The notes below the pieces were generated by a model. It saw nothing but the letters and a program-made list of their open reading frames with translations, did not search any database and had not been told where the DNA came from. 64,000 bases of DNA from Saccharina japonica (taxonomy: Eukaryota > Sar > Phaeophyceae > Laminariales > Laminariaceae): the NCBI GenBank assembly GCA_008828725.1, contig MEHQ01001575.1, positions 58,216-122,215 on the forward strand. The letters run 5' to 3'. Shown piece after piece: positions 43,771-55,539 of the stretch (positions are counted from its first letter, which is position 1; each line of letters begins with the position of its first letter). The position numbers and the translations under genes are program-made.

Positions 43771-44125
43771 ATACTAATAGTCAGCAGTAGTCATAATTGG
43801 TCAGCAATACGAATAGTCAGTATTAGTCAGTAATAGTCAGTAACGATCAGTAACAATCAGTGATGGTCATTGATAGTCATTAATACTCGTAGTGAGCAAT
43901 AGTCAGGAAAACTCAGTAATACTCGTAGTCAGTAATAGTCAGCAATAGTCGGGAGTAGTCAGTACTAGTTGGTAATAGTCATTAATCGACAGTAATATTC
44001 ACTAATGGTCTGTAATGGTGAGAAATAGTCAGTATAGTCCGTGGTAGTCAGCTATATTCAGCAAATAATCCGTAATATTCAGTACGAGCAGTCAGAAATA
44101 CGTCGTTAGTTATAGTCGGTAGGAG
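43771..44125. repeat. short tandem repeat, AGTCAGTAAT-type
   Basis: About 350 bases of a degenerate 10-12-bp unit (agtcagtaatagtcagcaat) within an intron. Confidence 0.9.
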
Positions 44126-44608
44126 TAGTAGTCAAATCACAAAATATTTCGCCCAAAACGTGCTGTCTTCCCCTATCGTGGGGTTGCTTGCTCCCGTGGT
44201 CCATGGACGGCAACGTACGCCGTTTGCTTCCCCGACGAGCCCAGCTCTTTGGTGTACTGATGGAGCCCCGTAACGCCGAAGGAGGGGAGATGGTGACAAT
44301 TTGAACGACCATTGCACTATTTGCTACGTGGGCTTGATTGGCGGCAAACTGCAGTTTTGCAGTTCGGCGTGGGATACCACTTCCGATATAAATCCCAAGG
44401 AAGAAAACACGTTGTTAGAATACCCCAAGCCTACGAACACCATCGTTGTAAGAAGCATTTGTCGTGGGTTGGCTCAATCGCTTTAACCGGTTCACCCACG
44501 CCGTGTCAACTCCGACTGCCACCTCCCCCCTGCCGCTGCCATATTCTTGCATCTACTTCGTGTGGCTGTGTCTTTCTCCTGCATGGTGCAATCAATTGTC
44601 CCTTTCAG

Positions 44609-45316
44609 ATCAGCCTCAGCAACCCACTGACGGTGGCAGTGTCTTTCGTGGTGCAGACCCGGGGACCGTTTGCTATCAACCCCTCGCCCACCAAGAAACG
44701 CCTGCGCTCTGGTGTTGGCGACGGTAGCGGCGGTGGCGGCAGCAAAAGCAGCACCGGTGGCAAGTCAACCATGGTTGTTGCCCAGAGCGCATCATCCCCG
44801 TGTCGGGACTCAGATGCGACTCTTGCAGCACCCAAGCGGACAGCAACAGCAACAGCAGCAGCAGTAACCTCAGGTGCCTCAGGGGCTGGAGCAAGAGCAG
44901 GAGCAAGAGCAGGGGCAGGACGAGGACCAGGAGAAGGGCCAGGAGTAGCCACAGCACCGGTCTACACGACGCCCCAGTCGTCGAGAGGCCACAAAACGGC
45001 GTCGACCGAAACGAAAACCAATGCCACCGAAGTTGGTGCCGTCGGCGCACAGCGACAAACTGGAGCTCTCGTGGGAGGACGGGGTGCCGAAACATCGCAA
45101 CCAGACCAAGCCCGCGGTGGTGGCACAGAAGGAGGAAGAGGAGGAGGCACTGGGAGAAGGCGGGGGGGTGGAAGAGGTGTTGCGTCGGCCTCTCAGCAGC
45201 AAGCTGTGAAGCTGTTGCCTGGGCAGAACTATCAGATGGAGCTCGTCTTCCTGCCAGCGACAGCGTCTGAGGATATTGAGGAGGCTCTTCAGTCATCCTT
45301 CTGCCCTGGCTCAGAG
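44609..45316 (+). CDS. large exon of giant ASH/MSP-repeat axonemal protein
   Basis: Acceptor ttgtccctttcag, donor GAG-GTGAGG, exactly 236 codons in phase 0. It opens with ISLSNPLTVAVSFVVQTRGP, then FAINPSPTKKR, the N-P-L-x-V-x-V-x-F strand and F-x-I-x-P-x-P turn of a repeat. A long A/G/R/T-rich disordered insertion follows. It ends VKLLPGQNYQMELVFLPATA and SEDIEEALQSSFCPGSE, the L-x-P-G-x-x-x-x-x-x-V-x-F-x-P strand that closes the same repeat. So a low-complexity stretch of about 160 residues is spliced into a loop of one domain. Confidence 0.8.
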
Positions 45317-45421
45317 GTGAGGCGGACGATGGTACTACCGCTGTACCATAACACCCCCATGAACTGCCGCCGTTTGTGCTGCTGTGTTCAGTGTCACGGG
45401 CTAATCGGTGGAACGCTTTTG

Positions 45422-45636
45422 TTGGGGAGATAGCGGCTGGCCACTGCAGTAAATCCCCAACTCAGTCCAGCGGGGCGTACCCTCCCCTGTCTACAGGGGG
45501 TCTAACCCTTGCTTGCGCAAAGGTTTGCTTGGGGAGATAGCGGCTGGCCACTGCAGTAAATCCCCAACTCAGTCGAGCGGGGCGTACCCTCCCCTGTCTA
45601 CAGGGGGTCTAACCCTTGCTTGCGCAAAGGTTTGCT
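45422..45636. repeat. 108-bp direct tandem duplication
   Basis: ttggggagatagcggctggc to gcttgcgcaaaggtttgc occurs twice, at 45422 and 45529, with about one difference. Intronic. Confidence 0.95.
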
Positions 45637-46279
45637 GCACGTCAACGCCGTTGCACATTGGGTCATGGCTGGTGATTTGCTTGAAGGCTCTTCTTGTGGT
45701 TGTCTTGTTGCCTTTCTGAAAATCTAACGCGCAGCTTAATATATCTTGTGCCCGTAGCGAAGTTGCCATATCTCCCTCGCTGGTCCACGTTCGGTGTTTG
45801 CATTTTTGTTTCCGGTGCGTTATATGGGTGACTCGCGCTCGAGGACAGCCAGGAACGCCCAGGTGGTTCGGCCATGGGTGTTACAGGGGGCGGGAGGGGA
45901 GGCGTGCTCACTTGTTGCTTGCCTTAGTCATTTGATCATTGACCAAGCATCCCTTTCGAGACGGAGCACCGTACGGGAGGGGGGGGGGGGCAGAATCTCT
46001 CGACTAAATTGAATTTCAGGTCTGCACCCGCCAATGCATGCATGTTGCTAGCGCCGTGCCTAAGCAAAGCGCGTTGGGTTTTAGTTCTTCCGTTCCTACC
46101 CCTCGTCAACGATGATGGCACACACAACACGTGATAGCGTGCATACCAAGCCCTTCCGCCTCAGAAAAATAAATATTATCGTACTGCTGCAGAAAGCGGA
46201 ACGGGAAGGAACGTGGAATGACGCATAACATGCCAAGCCAGCGATTATACCTTCTTCCTCGCCTGTTCGCATTGCGCAG

Positions 46280-46369
46280 GACATTCCCCGGCTGATTCTC
46301 AGGATGGCTGGGGAGCTTTGTATCACGTTCTCCACGGGTCATGCTCAGACCATCTGCCTCAGAGGGGAG
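46280..46369 (+). CDS. exon of giant ASH/MSP-repeat axonemal protein
   Basis: Acceptor tcgcattgcgcag, donor GGAG-GTGAGC, 30 codons in phase 0: DIPRLILRMAGELCITFSTG, then HAQTICLRGE. The T-F-x-x-G-H-x-Q-x-I-x-L-x-G-E strand pair is typical of repeat ends in this protein class and leads straight into the next exon. Confidence 0.8.
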
Positions 46370-46370
46370 G

Positions 46371-48194
46371 TGAGCTCAGTGGCATGCATCGGCGTATACC
46401 AGCCGCTGACCCTATATGGCAGCGGCAAACGGGCCAATCGTAGTGGGTGGCGATGTAGCAAGTAGCGGTTGGGGATCAGGGGTACTGCGTATAGCCAGAG
46501 TTTTGGTACAGCTACTACAGTATGTGACGTGCGAGGTTCCATGTAAAGCTAGGGCCAATGAGCTTGCGAGAAGGTGGTTAGTCGTGGTGTTCTGGTGTGT
46601 TTTGTTTGCAGTATAAGCGTCAAATTGAAACCTCTGCTTCGTGGTCTACCCGGGTGTGGTTGTGTACTGCTGTTCAGGTATATTTGCATTATTTGTTTCG
46701 TAACATGTTGTTAAATGTATATCTTACAGTGGTTGGAATGTCACCAACGTATGTTGGTGCAGTCGTGAAAGAGAAGCTACTTTGACTTAGATTGCCGTAA
46801 AGAATCGCGTCAACACGACAAATAGGGCTGCACAAATTTCCCCGAGGTTCCTCGCGCGAAGTGGTCTACGAGATAATAACACACCCTCGACAACCAACTT
46901 TCGATAGCAGTGCGTGGCCAGCCCTCCAGTGGTGCAGACTACTGCTGTAGAGTATACAGCGAAACCATATGTACATGTAAAGCGTTAAGGGAGTTCCAAC
47001 GAGATAAGGCGTGCCTTATCGGGTACTTCCATATTCGAGGGGCCCCGCCGGTCAGAAATTTTTGCCTCAGAAGCCAACAAGGTACTGCTGTATCCCTATC
47101 GTAGCGAGCGTCTGTGGTCAGTGGCGCACGCCAGGTACGTACAGGGTGCGCAGTTTACAGTATATCCCCACCAGAAGTACAACGTTTGCAGCGCTTCTTT
47201 GACGTTGAGTTAACCCATAAAAAGCGAAGTCCTGCTGTCTCGTGTAGGCCCGGGAACGTAGGCAGGCAACGAATCATGCTATGTACGAGTATGCGATACG
47301 CTGTACTAGGCAGTGTCAAATGTTTCTTAGAATGCCAACTATTAATAGCAACACGAGGAGGGGTTGTATACACGTACAGCAGTACTCCTGTATCTCACCC
47401 AAAACAAACGACTTTGGTACTTTAACGTTACGCGCAAGTCGATGCACGAGATGAATGATTCCATTGGCAATATATACTCGTAGGCATAACAAGCGAAATA
47501 AAGATACTGTAGTACGAAACAAAACCAAATGGCAATGGAGCCGTCACACGAAGAGTCTCAAAAACAATGCAGTTCGACACGCTCCTGCACCATAGCATGT
47601 GTCTCCCGGCGGCCAAGAATGGGGGTCAAGCCGCGATCATCTAGCACCGATGTTGCTGGGTAGACTCTGAGGTACACCCAACACATACAGAGATTAAATC
47701 TACTGTGCGCAGCTGCCCTGTTTGATATCATGAATGTTGGTTCGCTTGCAGTAAACACACCGAGACCGCAATGATCCTCCCCATGCGTGATGTACACTAC
47801 TGGTAGGCAGTTTACCATAGGACGTATTCAGGGCTCTTCACGCGCCTCGCGGGCTCAGTCAGGAAGATTGTTAAATCGCACGGGTCGGGTCGGGACGGGT
47901 CGGGTCCCGTCGGGTCCCGTCGGGCCCGGTCGGGTGCGAGGAGGTTTTCAAACTATCATGGGTGGGGTCGGGTCACGCTTCCCCGACCCGGCCCTGTCCG
48001 ACCCAACCTAATCCGTGAGATTTGACTCGACCCGTGAACAACCATGCGTTGCATTGGGATACACTGGGATCCCAAATATTCAATGGGATAAACGAACCAA
48101 CTGTGTAGATTGTTGTCCTGATCTTACCGCGACTCACAACTGCGAAATTATTTGTGTCATGCCGTGTCGTGTCGGCGCATTCATGCTGGGGCAG
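46371..48194 (+). other. intron, nothing recognised but a GGGTC minisatellite
   Basis: A GGGTC/GGGTCCC minisatellite lies at about 47880-48010. No gene seen. Confidence 0.5.
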
Positions 48195-48830
48195 GTGCTC
48201 CGTCCGATCATCGTCGTGGCTCCACCGACGCACTCGTTCGGGACAATCCACACTCAGCGCAGAGGAAACGCCACCCTGTATGTTGGAAACCCCACCTACG
48301 CCGACGCCGAGTGGACCCTGTCGCACATCCCAGCACCCCCACCCAAGCACCGGCTCTTCGAGAGCAACCGTGCCTCCAAAGCAGCAGCTGCAGCTGTCGC
48401 TTCTGCTGGTGCTGCTGGTGCTGGTGCTGGTGCTGCTATGGCACCCCGTAAGAGGAGCTTCGCAGGGCAGCATACCTGTGAATACATCGCCGGGAAAGGC
48501 ACCACTGGGGATAGAGGGTCGTCACCTCTTGAACTTGGTTGTACGGACGCTTCTTCAAGCCCCATGTGTTCACGAGAGACAAGCGGTGGCAGACGAGCAA
48601 GCGGTGCAGCATCACAGGGCGGTAGCGGTGGCTCGCGAGGGGGGCGGTTGAAGCTGTTGCCGCCAGCAGCACCAGCAGCACCAGCAGGCGGACCTTTTGC
48701 ACCTCCGCCAGTTTTCGTCGACGACCCATCGGTGTTTGTGTTCAACGAGGTAGTTGGGGTGGCGCGTGGGGTTAAGCTGCCCCTGTCGTCGTCTGCTTCG
48801 TGCTTGCCGGAAGACTGGAACCGACTAGAG
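48195..48830 (+). CDS. large exon of giant ASH/MSP-repeat axonemal protein
   Basis: Acceptor catgctggggcag, donor TAGAG-GTGAGC, 212 codons in phase 0. It begins VLRPIIVVAPPTHSFGTIHT, then QRRGNATLYVGNPTYADAEWTLSHIP. This is a full repeat start: FG, an R-R-G turn, L-x-V-x-N-P and W-x-L. An A/G/S-rich insertion follows. It ends VFVDDPSVFVFNEVVGVARG and VKLPLSSSASCLPEDWNRLE. With the preceding exon (...CLRGE-VLRPII...) it gives an uninterrupted domain boundary. Confidence 0.85.
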
Positions 48831-49808
48831 GTGAGCGACTACTGTAGTCGCTGTTGCTGTTGTTGGTTTCCGCGCTTACCTGGTACATGATTTTTGTCGT
48901 TGTTTCGGCCCGCTGGTATTGTAGACAAATCAGAGGTTCGGCACCCTTGCCATTGTTTAGCTCGTTGGTTTGTTCGCACTTATATATTTTTAGGTTCGGT
49001 CTGTTGGTCTTGTAGATATATCGCAACAAGCTCAGTACCATGGCCCTTGTACTGCAGAGCTCAGCGCGAACTGTGCGGGGCTCCCTCGTTGACATTCGTG
49101 GTGGAGTTCGGTTCATGCACTACGTACAGTAATGAGGCACACGCTGAATGATTTCCTTGCCAACGCGTCGATACGAGTCTTCGTGATCCGGCTTCGCAGG
49201 GTGAGGAGGAACAGGTAAAGCAACCCCAAACATAATATATCAACCACCCGATGTCAAGTGTCAGAGCCCAAACCGTTGAGGCTAAGCTCGCGACACTCTA
49301 CGATGTGCCACCAGTAGTTACTAGCAGGGTCCCAGAAGTACACTGGTTCTTTTTTGGTGCCATGCGGTTTCTCTCCGTAGGCAACAAACCGCGCAACCTC
49401 TTCCCCGCCGCGAAGACAACAAAAACTCCTCTGGGCAATGTTACGGCAGAGTGGACACACGAAGCACTGCTCCCCAAGTTCCTACAGGAACATCCATACC
49501 CTGCATACCTCACCCCGAACTCGATTGTGAAGAATCTACCATAGCCTCCCTCTACTGCTCTATATGAAAATTGAGCTGGAAAATGTAGTCGGTGATGACC
49601 GGGAAAACATAGAAAAGCAAAATACATGTATGAATATGCACGCGCTACTCGACGACTGAAGCACACATCAGGCAAGGGCGTTCAAACCAAACCTTGTATA
49701 TACCCCCGGCATGTGTTTGGTATGAACAGGAGGCGTGTTGGTCCCAGCAACCGACGCGCGTTACCTGGGGGTGCGTGGTCGACAGCAATCTCGGTGGCCG
49801 ATCTCGAG

Positions 49809-49907
49809 AAGGAGCCAGTGTACAGCAGCGGCGACGCAATCACCAGAGCTCCTTGCCGCGGCACGCTCATTTCCGTGAGCCCGGACAGCCCGAGAGCTCG
49901 CCATCAG
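49809..49907 (+). CDS. exon of giant axonemal protein (start tentative)
   Basis: 33 codons in phase 0 to a CATCAG-GTATTG donor: KEPVYSSGDAITRAPCRGTL, then ISVSPDSPRARHQ. The frame is also open upstream (SVADLE), so the exon could start near 49735 or 49793. The acceptor chosen (ctcgag) is weak but keeps phase with the exon at 48830. Confidence 0.55.
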
Positions 49908-50256
49908 GTATTGTTTGTTGGCACAGGCTCATCGCGCCTGAATTCCTGCACATGTATACACCACATTCAACCGATTTGAATACGGATGGGTTTGGGTACT
50001 GAATACTCTGTATATCGTGTTTTGAGCAGTATATATGGCCTCGCTGTTCCTCAGTGGTGGGGAGATGATATGCGTCAAAGACGGCCCCCATATTCCCATA
50101 AAAATCTGAGCAGTGGATATGTGCTATGGTATGTGCAGTAACCTCGTATGTCGCCAACGCCGATGCTACTCGCATCGTTCATGAGCAGCAACGGACGTTG
50201 GAGCGGCCGGGTGGGCCCAAGGTGGAATTTTCTGGCGAAAAGAGCCTCACGGACAG

Positions 50257-50349
50257 CGCCAGGTGGCCGGGGCCACCCTGTCGCTGGAGCGGTTTACGGT
50301 GCAGAAGGAGGAGACCGAGGAGGGGTACCGAGCCCCACGGCCCCTGGAG
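50257..50349 (+). CDS. exon of giant axonemal protein
   Basis: 31 codons in phase 0 to the CTGGAG-GTGAGC donor: RQVAGATLSLERFTVQKEET, then EEGYRAPRPLE. Spliced to 54230 it reads ...RAPRPLE-VKFMPKRN..., a very plausible strand. The acceptor cacggacag lacks a pyrimidine tract. An overlapping frame just upstream (ERPGGPKVEFSGEKSLTDS) also looks coding, so the real exon may start earlier with a frame change. Confidence 0.6.
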
Positions 50350-51025
50350 GTGAGCATGCGTGTGCTACGGTAGGGGTGAATGATCGCCAGGGACACGCTT
50401 GGTACATCGCCGGGTTTCCTATGCGGAATTTCATCCCGGGGTTTTGTCGTAGCCTTGGTGAAGCACTCGAGTGATATTAGTCACCCGCGTAGCGCGCCTG
50501 AGAGATAACGTATGTTGGTTGAACATGGGAGCAAGCAGCAAGATATACCAGTTACACCCGCAAGATCCTCAAGATCCTCAAAGTCCTTAACATCTTCAAG
50601 ATCCCCCAAGGTCCTCAAGATCCTCAGGATCCATATCCACCCACGGTTTGTACTTTGGAGAACGAAAACTTTATGATTGGTGTGGATCCTTGACGGAAAA
50701 GCTACCAAAGGTATTTGAATCCGATGTGTGATTTACAAGTTGTTTTCGTGCATTGGTGGGCACCTTTTACTCTCAAGTTCTAGCCCATGGGGATTGCGTA
50801 TTAGGCTTAACTCACAATGATCCACGCCTCGGACAGGTAATCGATCGTCGCTCGATGATTTAACTCCTCTCAGGGTACATAGATGCGCTTCCCAACCTGT
50901 ATGATCTACGTAGCGCTCATGATGCAGGGGTGGGAGCCGAACAAACTGCGTGATCTACGTACAGGCAGTAGTAGCCCATATTGTTTCCTGGGTTGGATCT
51001 TGAGCTACACAATGTTAGTATAGAC

Positions 51026-51160
51026 GCGAGACTGTCATGTCTGTCTGTATATTGTTTCGATGTCGGTAGATCTACCATGATCTACCAATAATCTTACCGC
51101 AGATCATGGTAGTTCTACCGATATCGCACTAATATACGAACAGACATGACAGTCTTGCGA
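51026..51160. repeat. 135-bp hairpin
   Basis: gcgagactgtcatgtctgtc on the left pairs with gacatgacagtcttgc on the right, and the inner part tcggtagatctaccatgatc pairs with gatcatggtagttctaccga. It is a small snap-back element in the intron 50350-54229. Confidence 0.85.
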
Positions 51161-51296
51161 CAATTCCTGTTCAGCGTTTCAGAACGGAGATTGGGGTGGG
51201 TCACTCTGTTTAGTGAAGCGTTTTATTTTTTAGCCGTTTAAGCTCGTCAAGTGAGCAGCCACTGGCTGGTACAACCATTTTGCAGATATATTTATG

Positions 51297-51625
51297 TATA
51301 TGTTTGGCTTATTGTGGGACCAGCGCGTAGAAAGGTTGGACGGGTTTGTTGCTCGAACGAAACTTCTTCAAAAGTCTCGTTTGGCCGGGCGAGAGAGATT
51401 GAGTTATATGTTCGGCTTGTTAGGGGACCAGCGCATATGAAATGTTGGTCGTTTTTTTTGCGCAATAAAAACTTATATAAAAAGTCACCGTGTTGCCGGG
51501 CGAGAGAGAATGACCTATTGGTTTGGCTTGTTAGGGGGGGGGCAGCGCATAAAAATATTGGTCGGGTTTTTTGCGCGATAAAAAGCTTCTATAAAAAGTC
51601 ACCGTGTTGCCGAGCAAAAGAGGTT
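51297..51625. repeat. 108-bp tandem repeat, three copies
   Basis: tttggcttattgtgggacca... to gccgggcgagagagattgag recurs with a period of about 108 bases. Related single copies of its core (ttggtcgggttgctcgaac) lie near 29845 and 10335. Confidence 0.8.
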
Positions 51626-51710
51626 GAGCTTTCCTCATGTGAAGAAGCTCAGAAACAAAAACAAAAAACAGAAAAAACACCACACCTACCTTGTGATTGG
51701 TCGAGAATGG

Positions 51711-51980
51711 GACGCATGCTGTGGTAGATATGCACAATGCTTTTTCTGAGGGTGTTTGGTCACTTGAGGATCTCTACACCTCACCCAATTTTGTTTTATT
51801 TTTGGAGAAAAATAGTAAAAGTGCCATGTACCCGATGAACGAATATCATGGCCTAAATATACAATCGACAATATTTCAACACGAGAGGGAAGGTCCGACG
51901 AGATCGGGTTAAGGAGCCCCCGGTCATCCAGAACACATTCAGCCAAAGCACGGTACAGTGCCTACATCGTAGGACGCGTC
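51711..51980 (+). repeat. MITE family M2, copy 4
   Basis: gacgcatgctgtggtagata on the left and gtgcctacatcgtaggacgc on the right, with the internal family landmarks ttctgagggtgttt, cgatgaacgaatatcatggc and gggttaaggagccc. Confidence 0.75.
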
Positions 51981-52194
51981 TTGGGGACCTAGATTATCTA
52001 CAGCAGCAGCAGACCGTGTGATCTGTTTCTGATTTCGGTTCTTGTGGGGGTGACTGGCATTGGAATTGGAAGCTGCTCAAGCGAACGCTCCTCGAGAGCA
52101 AAAGGAGCCCCATAAATATCAAGGTGCTATACACACAGTTTTACCTCGTCTGCCGTCATCGTATACTGTACACGCAGCCAGTCGCGTGCCACGA

Positions 52195-53000
52195 TCGAGG
52201 TGCGCGTAGCCATTTTCGGCTAAAATGGTTTCTGTATGATCGGGCTTCTTAACCCAAATTCGTCGGAACTGTGTATTCTTGTGGTTGCAGTATTGTTCGT
52301 TGTATACTTAAGCCATGGTAGTATTCGTCGGGTAGCACTTTTGTTTTCGTTTCAATAATAATAATCAGGTTTTGGGTGGGTGTATAGCGCTTCCTCAAGC
52401 CAGAAGCTCCAGAAAGAACGTGGTGCACCTCTGCTGCTGTAGCCTGCGTCCGTTTCGCGGAAACCGTCTTCTGGATGATCGGGCTCCTTAACCGAAACAC
52501 GTCGGGTTTTCAATATTGTGTCGCATTATACTCCAATGTATAGCTACTAACTGTAGACCATGGGATTGTTCGTCGGGTATAGAGCAATCCCACGGTAGGG
52601 GTTACCACTTTTAGGGTCAATATTTTCTGACCGGCTGTGCTCCTCACGTGAGTAACCACCGGATATCATACTATTATTGTTTTACTGGTACATTTGTTCT
52701 TGGAATTCCGCATTGGAAGGTTTGGTCGGCTTGCGCGAGCGAATGTTTCCGAAATCATGTTCTGGGTGAGATATTGAGCTCCTCATGTGAGGAGCTCTGA
52801 AAATTCTGCTGCGCCCCTACCGTGGGATGACTCTATAGCACTTTTATTTTCCTCCAAAACTATTTCTTGGGGTGAGGTATCGAGCACCTCAAGCGACCGC
52901 CCTTATAAGGCAAAAACATGGTGCACCTCTACCGTATCATGTGTCAGATGTTTGGTTAAAGAAGAGTCCTGCCGTCCGGAAGCCGTTGTGTCGAAAACAT
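52195..53000. repeat. cluster of MITE family M2 copies, minus and plus
   Basis: 52195-52450 is a minus copy (cttaacccaaattcgtcgga to tggtgcacctctgctgctgt). A second, partial minus copy follows to about 52600. 52770-53000 is a fragment with ttgagctcctcatgtgagga and cctcgagcgacc-type blocks. Boundaries in the middle are unclear. Confidence 0.55.
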
Positions 53001-53013
53001 TCATCTGCTACCC

Positions 53014-53297
53014 GAGGCGTGCTGCGATAGGGGGGGGGGGGGTACCCCCAGTTTTCACAAACACGTGAACGCTACTCGGGCAAAGTGGCTCTGTGACTCA
53101 CTCAAAGACCTGAAATGAAATCGAACGGTGGCCGCAGAGTAGTAACAAACAAGTTCATGGCGGTGCGTTTCGCTAGAAAACAAAAAAGCAAAAAAAACTT
53201 GACATTGCAACGAAATATGTAATCACTCGGCCGAGTGGCTCTAATCCGCTGCAAACATCGGACTTGAAAACGACCCCCCCCCACCGTAGCACCAGTC
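53014..53297. mobile_element. MITE family M3, diverged copy
   Basis: gtgctgcgataggggggggg on the left and ccaccgtagcaccagtc on the right. It contains the internal cactcggccgagtggct palindrome and matches the element nested in B1/B2. Confidence 0.75.
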
Positions 53298-53429
53298 ACC
53301 CCTAAAGTACACGGTCTACTGTACAGGGCCTACTGTGCACCTCATCCAAAAAACATATTCGGAAAATAAAAACAAAAAATGCAAAGCCTATATACGTACT
53401 CGCACTCGCAGGTATATAATGATTTCATA

Positions 53430-53725
53430 TGATGGTCTAGAGGTAACCTCGAACGCTTCTGAACGTTGATGTCTGGAGTTCGAATCTCACGTGGGTCGGA
53501 CTTTTGAGTTTATTTGCAAAAATCAACAAAAATCGGAATCAACTGCTGAGAGCGCCAATTGATAGTAGCGTGGGTAGGCACAATTCGATGCGAGTCGACG
53601 AGGGAAGGAAAGGCTGAAGTCTTCTCGCGATAAAAATGCAAGGCAAGAACCGTAGTGGGGGAGGAGGGAGAGGAGCCTGCTTTGTGATCCCGGATTTGAG
53701 TTACGACTAGGGAGGAGAGAGAAAG
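53430..53725 (+). repeat. tRNA-derived SINE, intact copy
   Basis: A-box-like gatggtctagaggt, B box gagttcgaatctc about 35 bases later, then a unique body (tcaactgctgagagcgcc, gtcgacgagggaagg, gaagtcttctcgcgat) and a G-rich tract followed by cctgctttgtgatcccgg. The inverted split copy at 32561-33905 has the same order. Confidence 0.8.
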
Positions 53726-54069
53726 GAAGGGCGAAGATAATAAATGGGATGGACAAAAACAAAATATATATATATATTGTCGAAACACTCATGGGTGTTC
53801 CAAGGAGAGAACTTAGAACTAAAGAAGCGCAGTAGAATGTTTTAAGCGCAGTTAGTTGTAAACGCTAACGACTCTGCCAAAACGACCGAACTTCAACACT
53901 AGTCTACGGTAGTTCCACGGACGTTGTTTCTAAAATCAAAATGGGGTTCATTCTCCATCAGTCAAATCCAAGCCTCCATGCAGAGTTTCGCTTTGCCCCT
54001 CCGCGACGTTGCACACGAAATATACCAATCGAAGAAGGCTTCGCTAGTTCCTCACTCACCGTTTCGCTG

Positions 54070-54229
54070 GCTGCGTCACACGATAATTGTCCCGCACCCC
54101 TCAAAGCCCGTTACAGATATGAACTGTCCCGCGACTCTGAAAACCCGGCATAGACGATAATTGTCCCGCATATCAAAACAACCGTTACAGGCGAGTATTG
54201 TCCCGCATCTCTTAAACATTCCGTTACAG
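54070..54229 (+). repeat. 38-bp tandem repeat carrying splice-acceptor motifs
   Basis: About four units of attgtcccgcatctcaaaa...cgttacagg. CGTTACAG occurs at 54109-54116, 54183-54190 and 54222-54229, with a decayed form near 54146. The last is the acceptor used for the exon at 54230. The one before it is also in frame, adding 13 codons with no stop. Confidence 0.75.
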
Positions 54230-54373
54230 GTGAAATTCATGCCCAAGCGCAACGTCCTCTACCGCAGCCGCTTCCGCCTGAACGTTCGGGGCGGGGAAGG
54301 CGCCGAGATTGTGCTCGAAGGGTCCGGGACCTACCAGGAAGACTCCACGCCCGGGAAGCTACCACGAGTCTGA
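54230..54373 (+). CDS. candidate terminal exon of giant ASH/MSP-repeat axonemal protein
   Basis: Acceptor ttccgttacag, 47 codons and TGA: VKFMPKRNVLYRSRFRLNVR, then GGEGAEIVLEGSGTYQED and STPGKLPRV. V-x-F-x-P-x-x-x-x-x-Y-x-S-x-F, then the G-x-G-x-E-I-x-L-x-G-S-G-T-Y-x-E strand, close an MSP-like repeat convincingly. An AATAAA overlaps the stop (54373-54378). The last ten codons coincide with the first unit of a downstream satellite. The original gene may therefore have continued past GTYQE, with the present stop acquired from the repeat. Confidence 0.75.
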   Translation: MKFMPKRNVLYRSRFRLNVRGGEGAEIVLEGSGTYQEDSTPGKLPRV

Positions 54374-54840
54374 ATAAAACTCCAGCAAGCGTTGTAGTAC
54401 CGGTTTCTGTGTGCCATATTACAGCGGGGGGGTGTTCCTGTTATGACAAGAAAGGCTCTACGGCTGGGAGTGTTGACAAAAGTCAGCAAATGGTGAACCT
54501 TTGTGATGAGTACCATAATTCAGTGGTGTTGTTAACCGGGAAGACTCGACGCCTGGAAAGCTAATTCGAGTAAGACTAAAACAAAAGGCCAGCAAACGAT
54601 GTTGGTCAGCAACACAGCGTATCTCCGCTCCGCATCTCTCTCTCTCTCTCTCTCGTGGGTGTCTAGATGTTTCTGGCTTTTTTCATTCACCCTGTCGTAC
54701 CGGTTCTGAGTGCCATGTTATAGTAGCTTGGAAACCTACGCACCATGATTCGTGCAAACGCCAGCAACCGATGCGGTGCCGGTGCTGAGAGTGAACCTTA
54801 CAGCAGTAAAAGGACGTTGCTGTCAATAGAGTAAATACTG

Positions 54841-55360
54841 ACGCATGCTACGGTAGCCTGCACGCAGGTGCACCATGAACGTTCGGAGGGTGCTGGTCAC
54901 TTGAGAAGCACTATACCCCACCCAAAAAACTGAGTTTGGAGAAAAAAACGAGTTTCACCCGATAGCCAATCCCATCCATGGGTTAAGTATAAAATGAAAC
55001 GTATTGCATCAAAATATTGAACTTCCGACGATTTTGTCCAACGGGCATTGACACATGGTACGATAGAGGTGCACACTGTTTTTTCTGAGCTTCTCACTTA
55101 AGGAGCGTCATACCTCACCGAAAAAGTGATTTTGGTGGAAAATAAAAATTGCTGCCGGATGCGAAATATCCTGACCGAAGTATACTCTGAAACATTATTC
55201 GTCACAAGAATGAAAGTCCGACGGATTTGGATTAGTGAGCGAGATCGTTCAGAAAACGATTCGGCCAAACGGTGCTACCTCTGCCGTAGCACACGTGCCC
55301 GACCATTCAGAAACCTGATAGCCAAAACGTACTACTTTTATCGTAGCACGCGTCTACTCC
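54841..55360 (+). repeat. two MITE family M2 copies in tandem
   Basis: gacgcatgctacggtagcct starts the first. The second starts near acgatagaggtgcacactgt (55060) and ends ctctgccgtagcacacgtgc. Internal landmarks are those of the family. Confidence 0.65.
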
Positions 55361-55539
55361 ACGGCTTGAAGAACTACCAAATAGTCTGACGCAGAACCAC
55401 ACACGATGCACCTGGTGCGGAGAACCACACGCCAGTAGTGTTTTCTACCGGGAAAGCTCGGGGATCGGCACACGTCAACACGAGGGTGTCAACGATCCAT
55501 GCAGCAAACGTGTGCCGGTTACCACTGTTGAGGTAGAAT

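Noticed and set aside
43771-44125. CRISPR-like short repeats
   Set aside because: A degenerate 10-12-bp tandem repeat with no spacers, in a eukaryotic intron.
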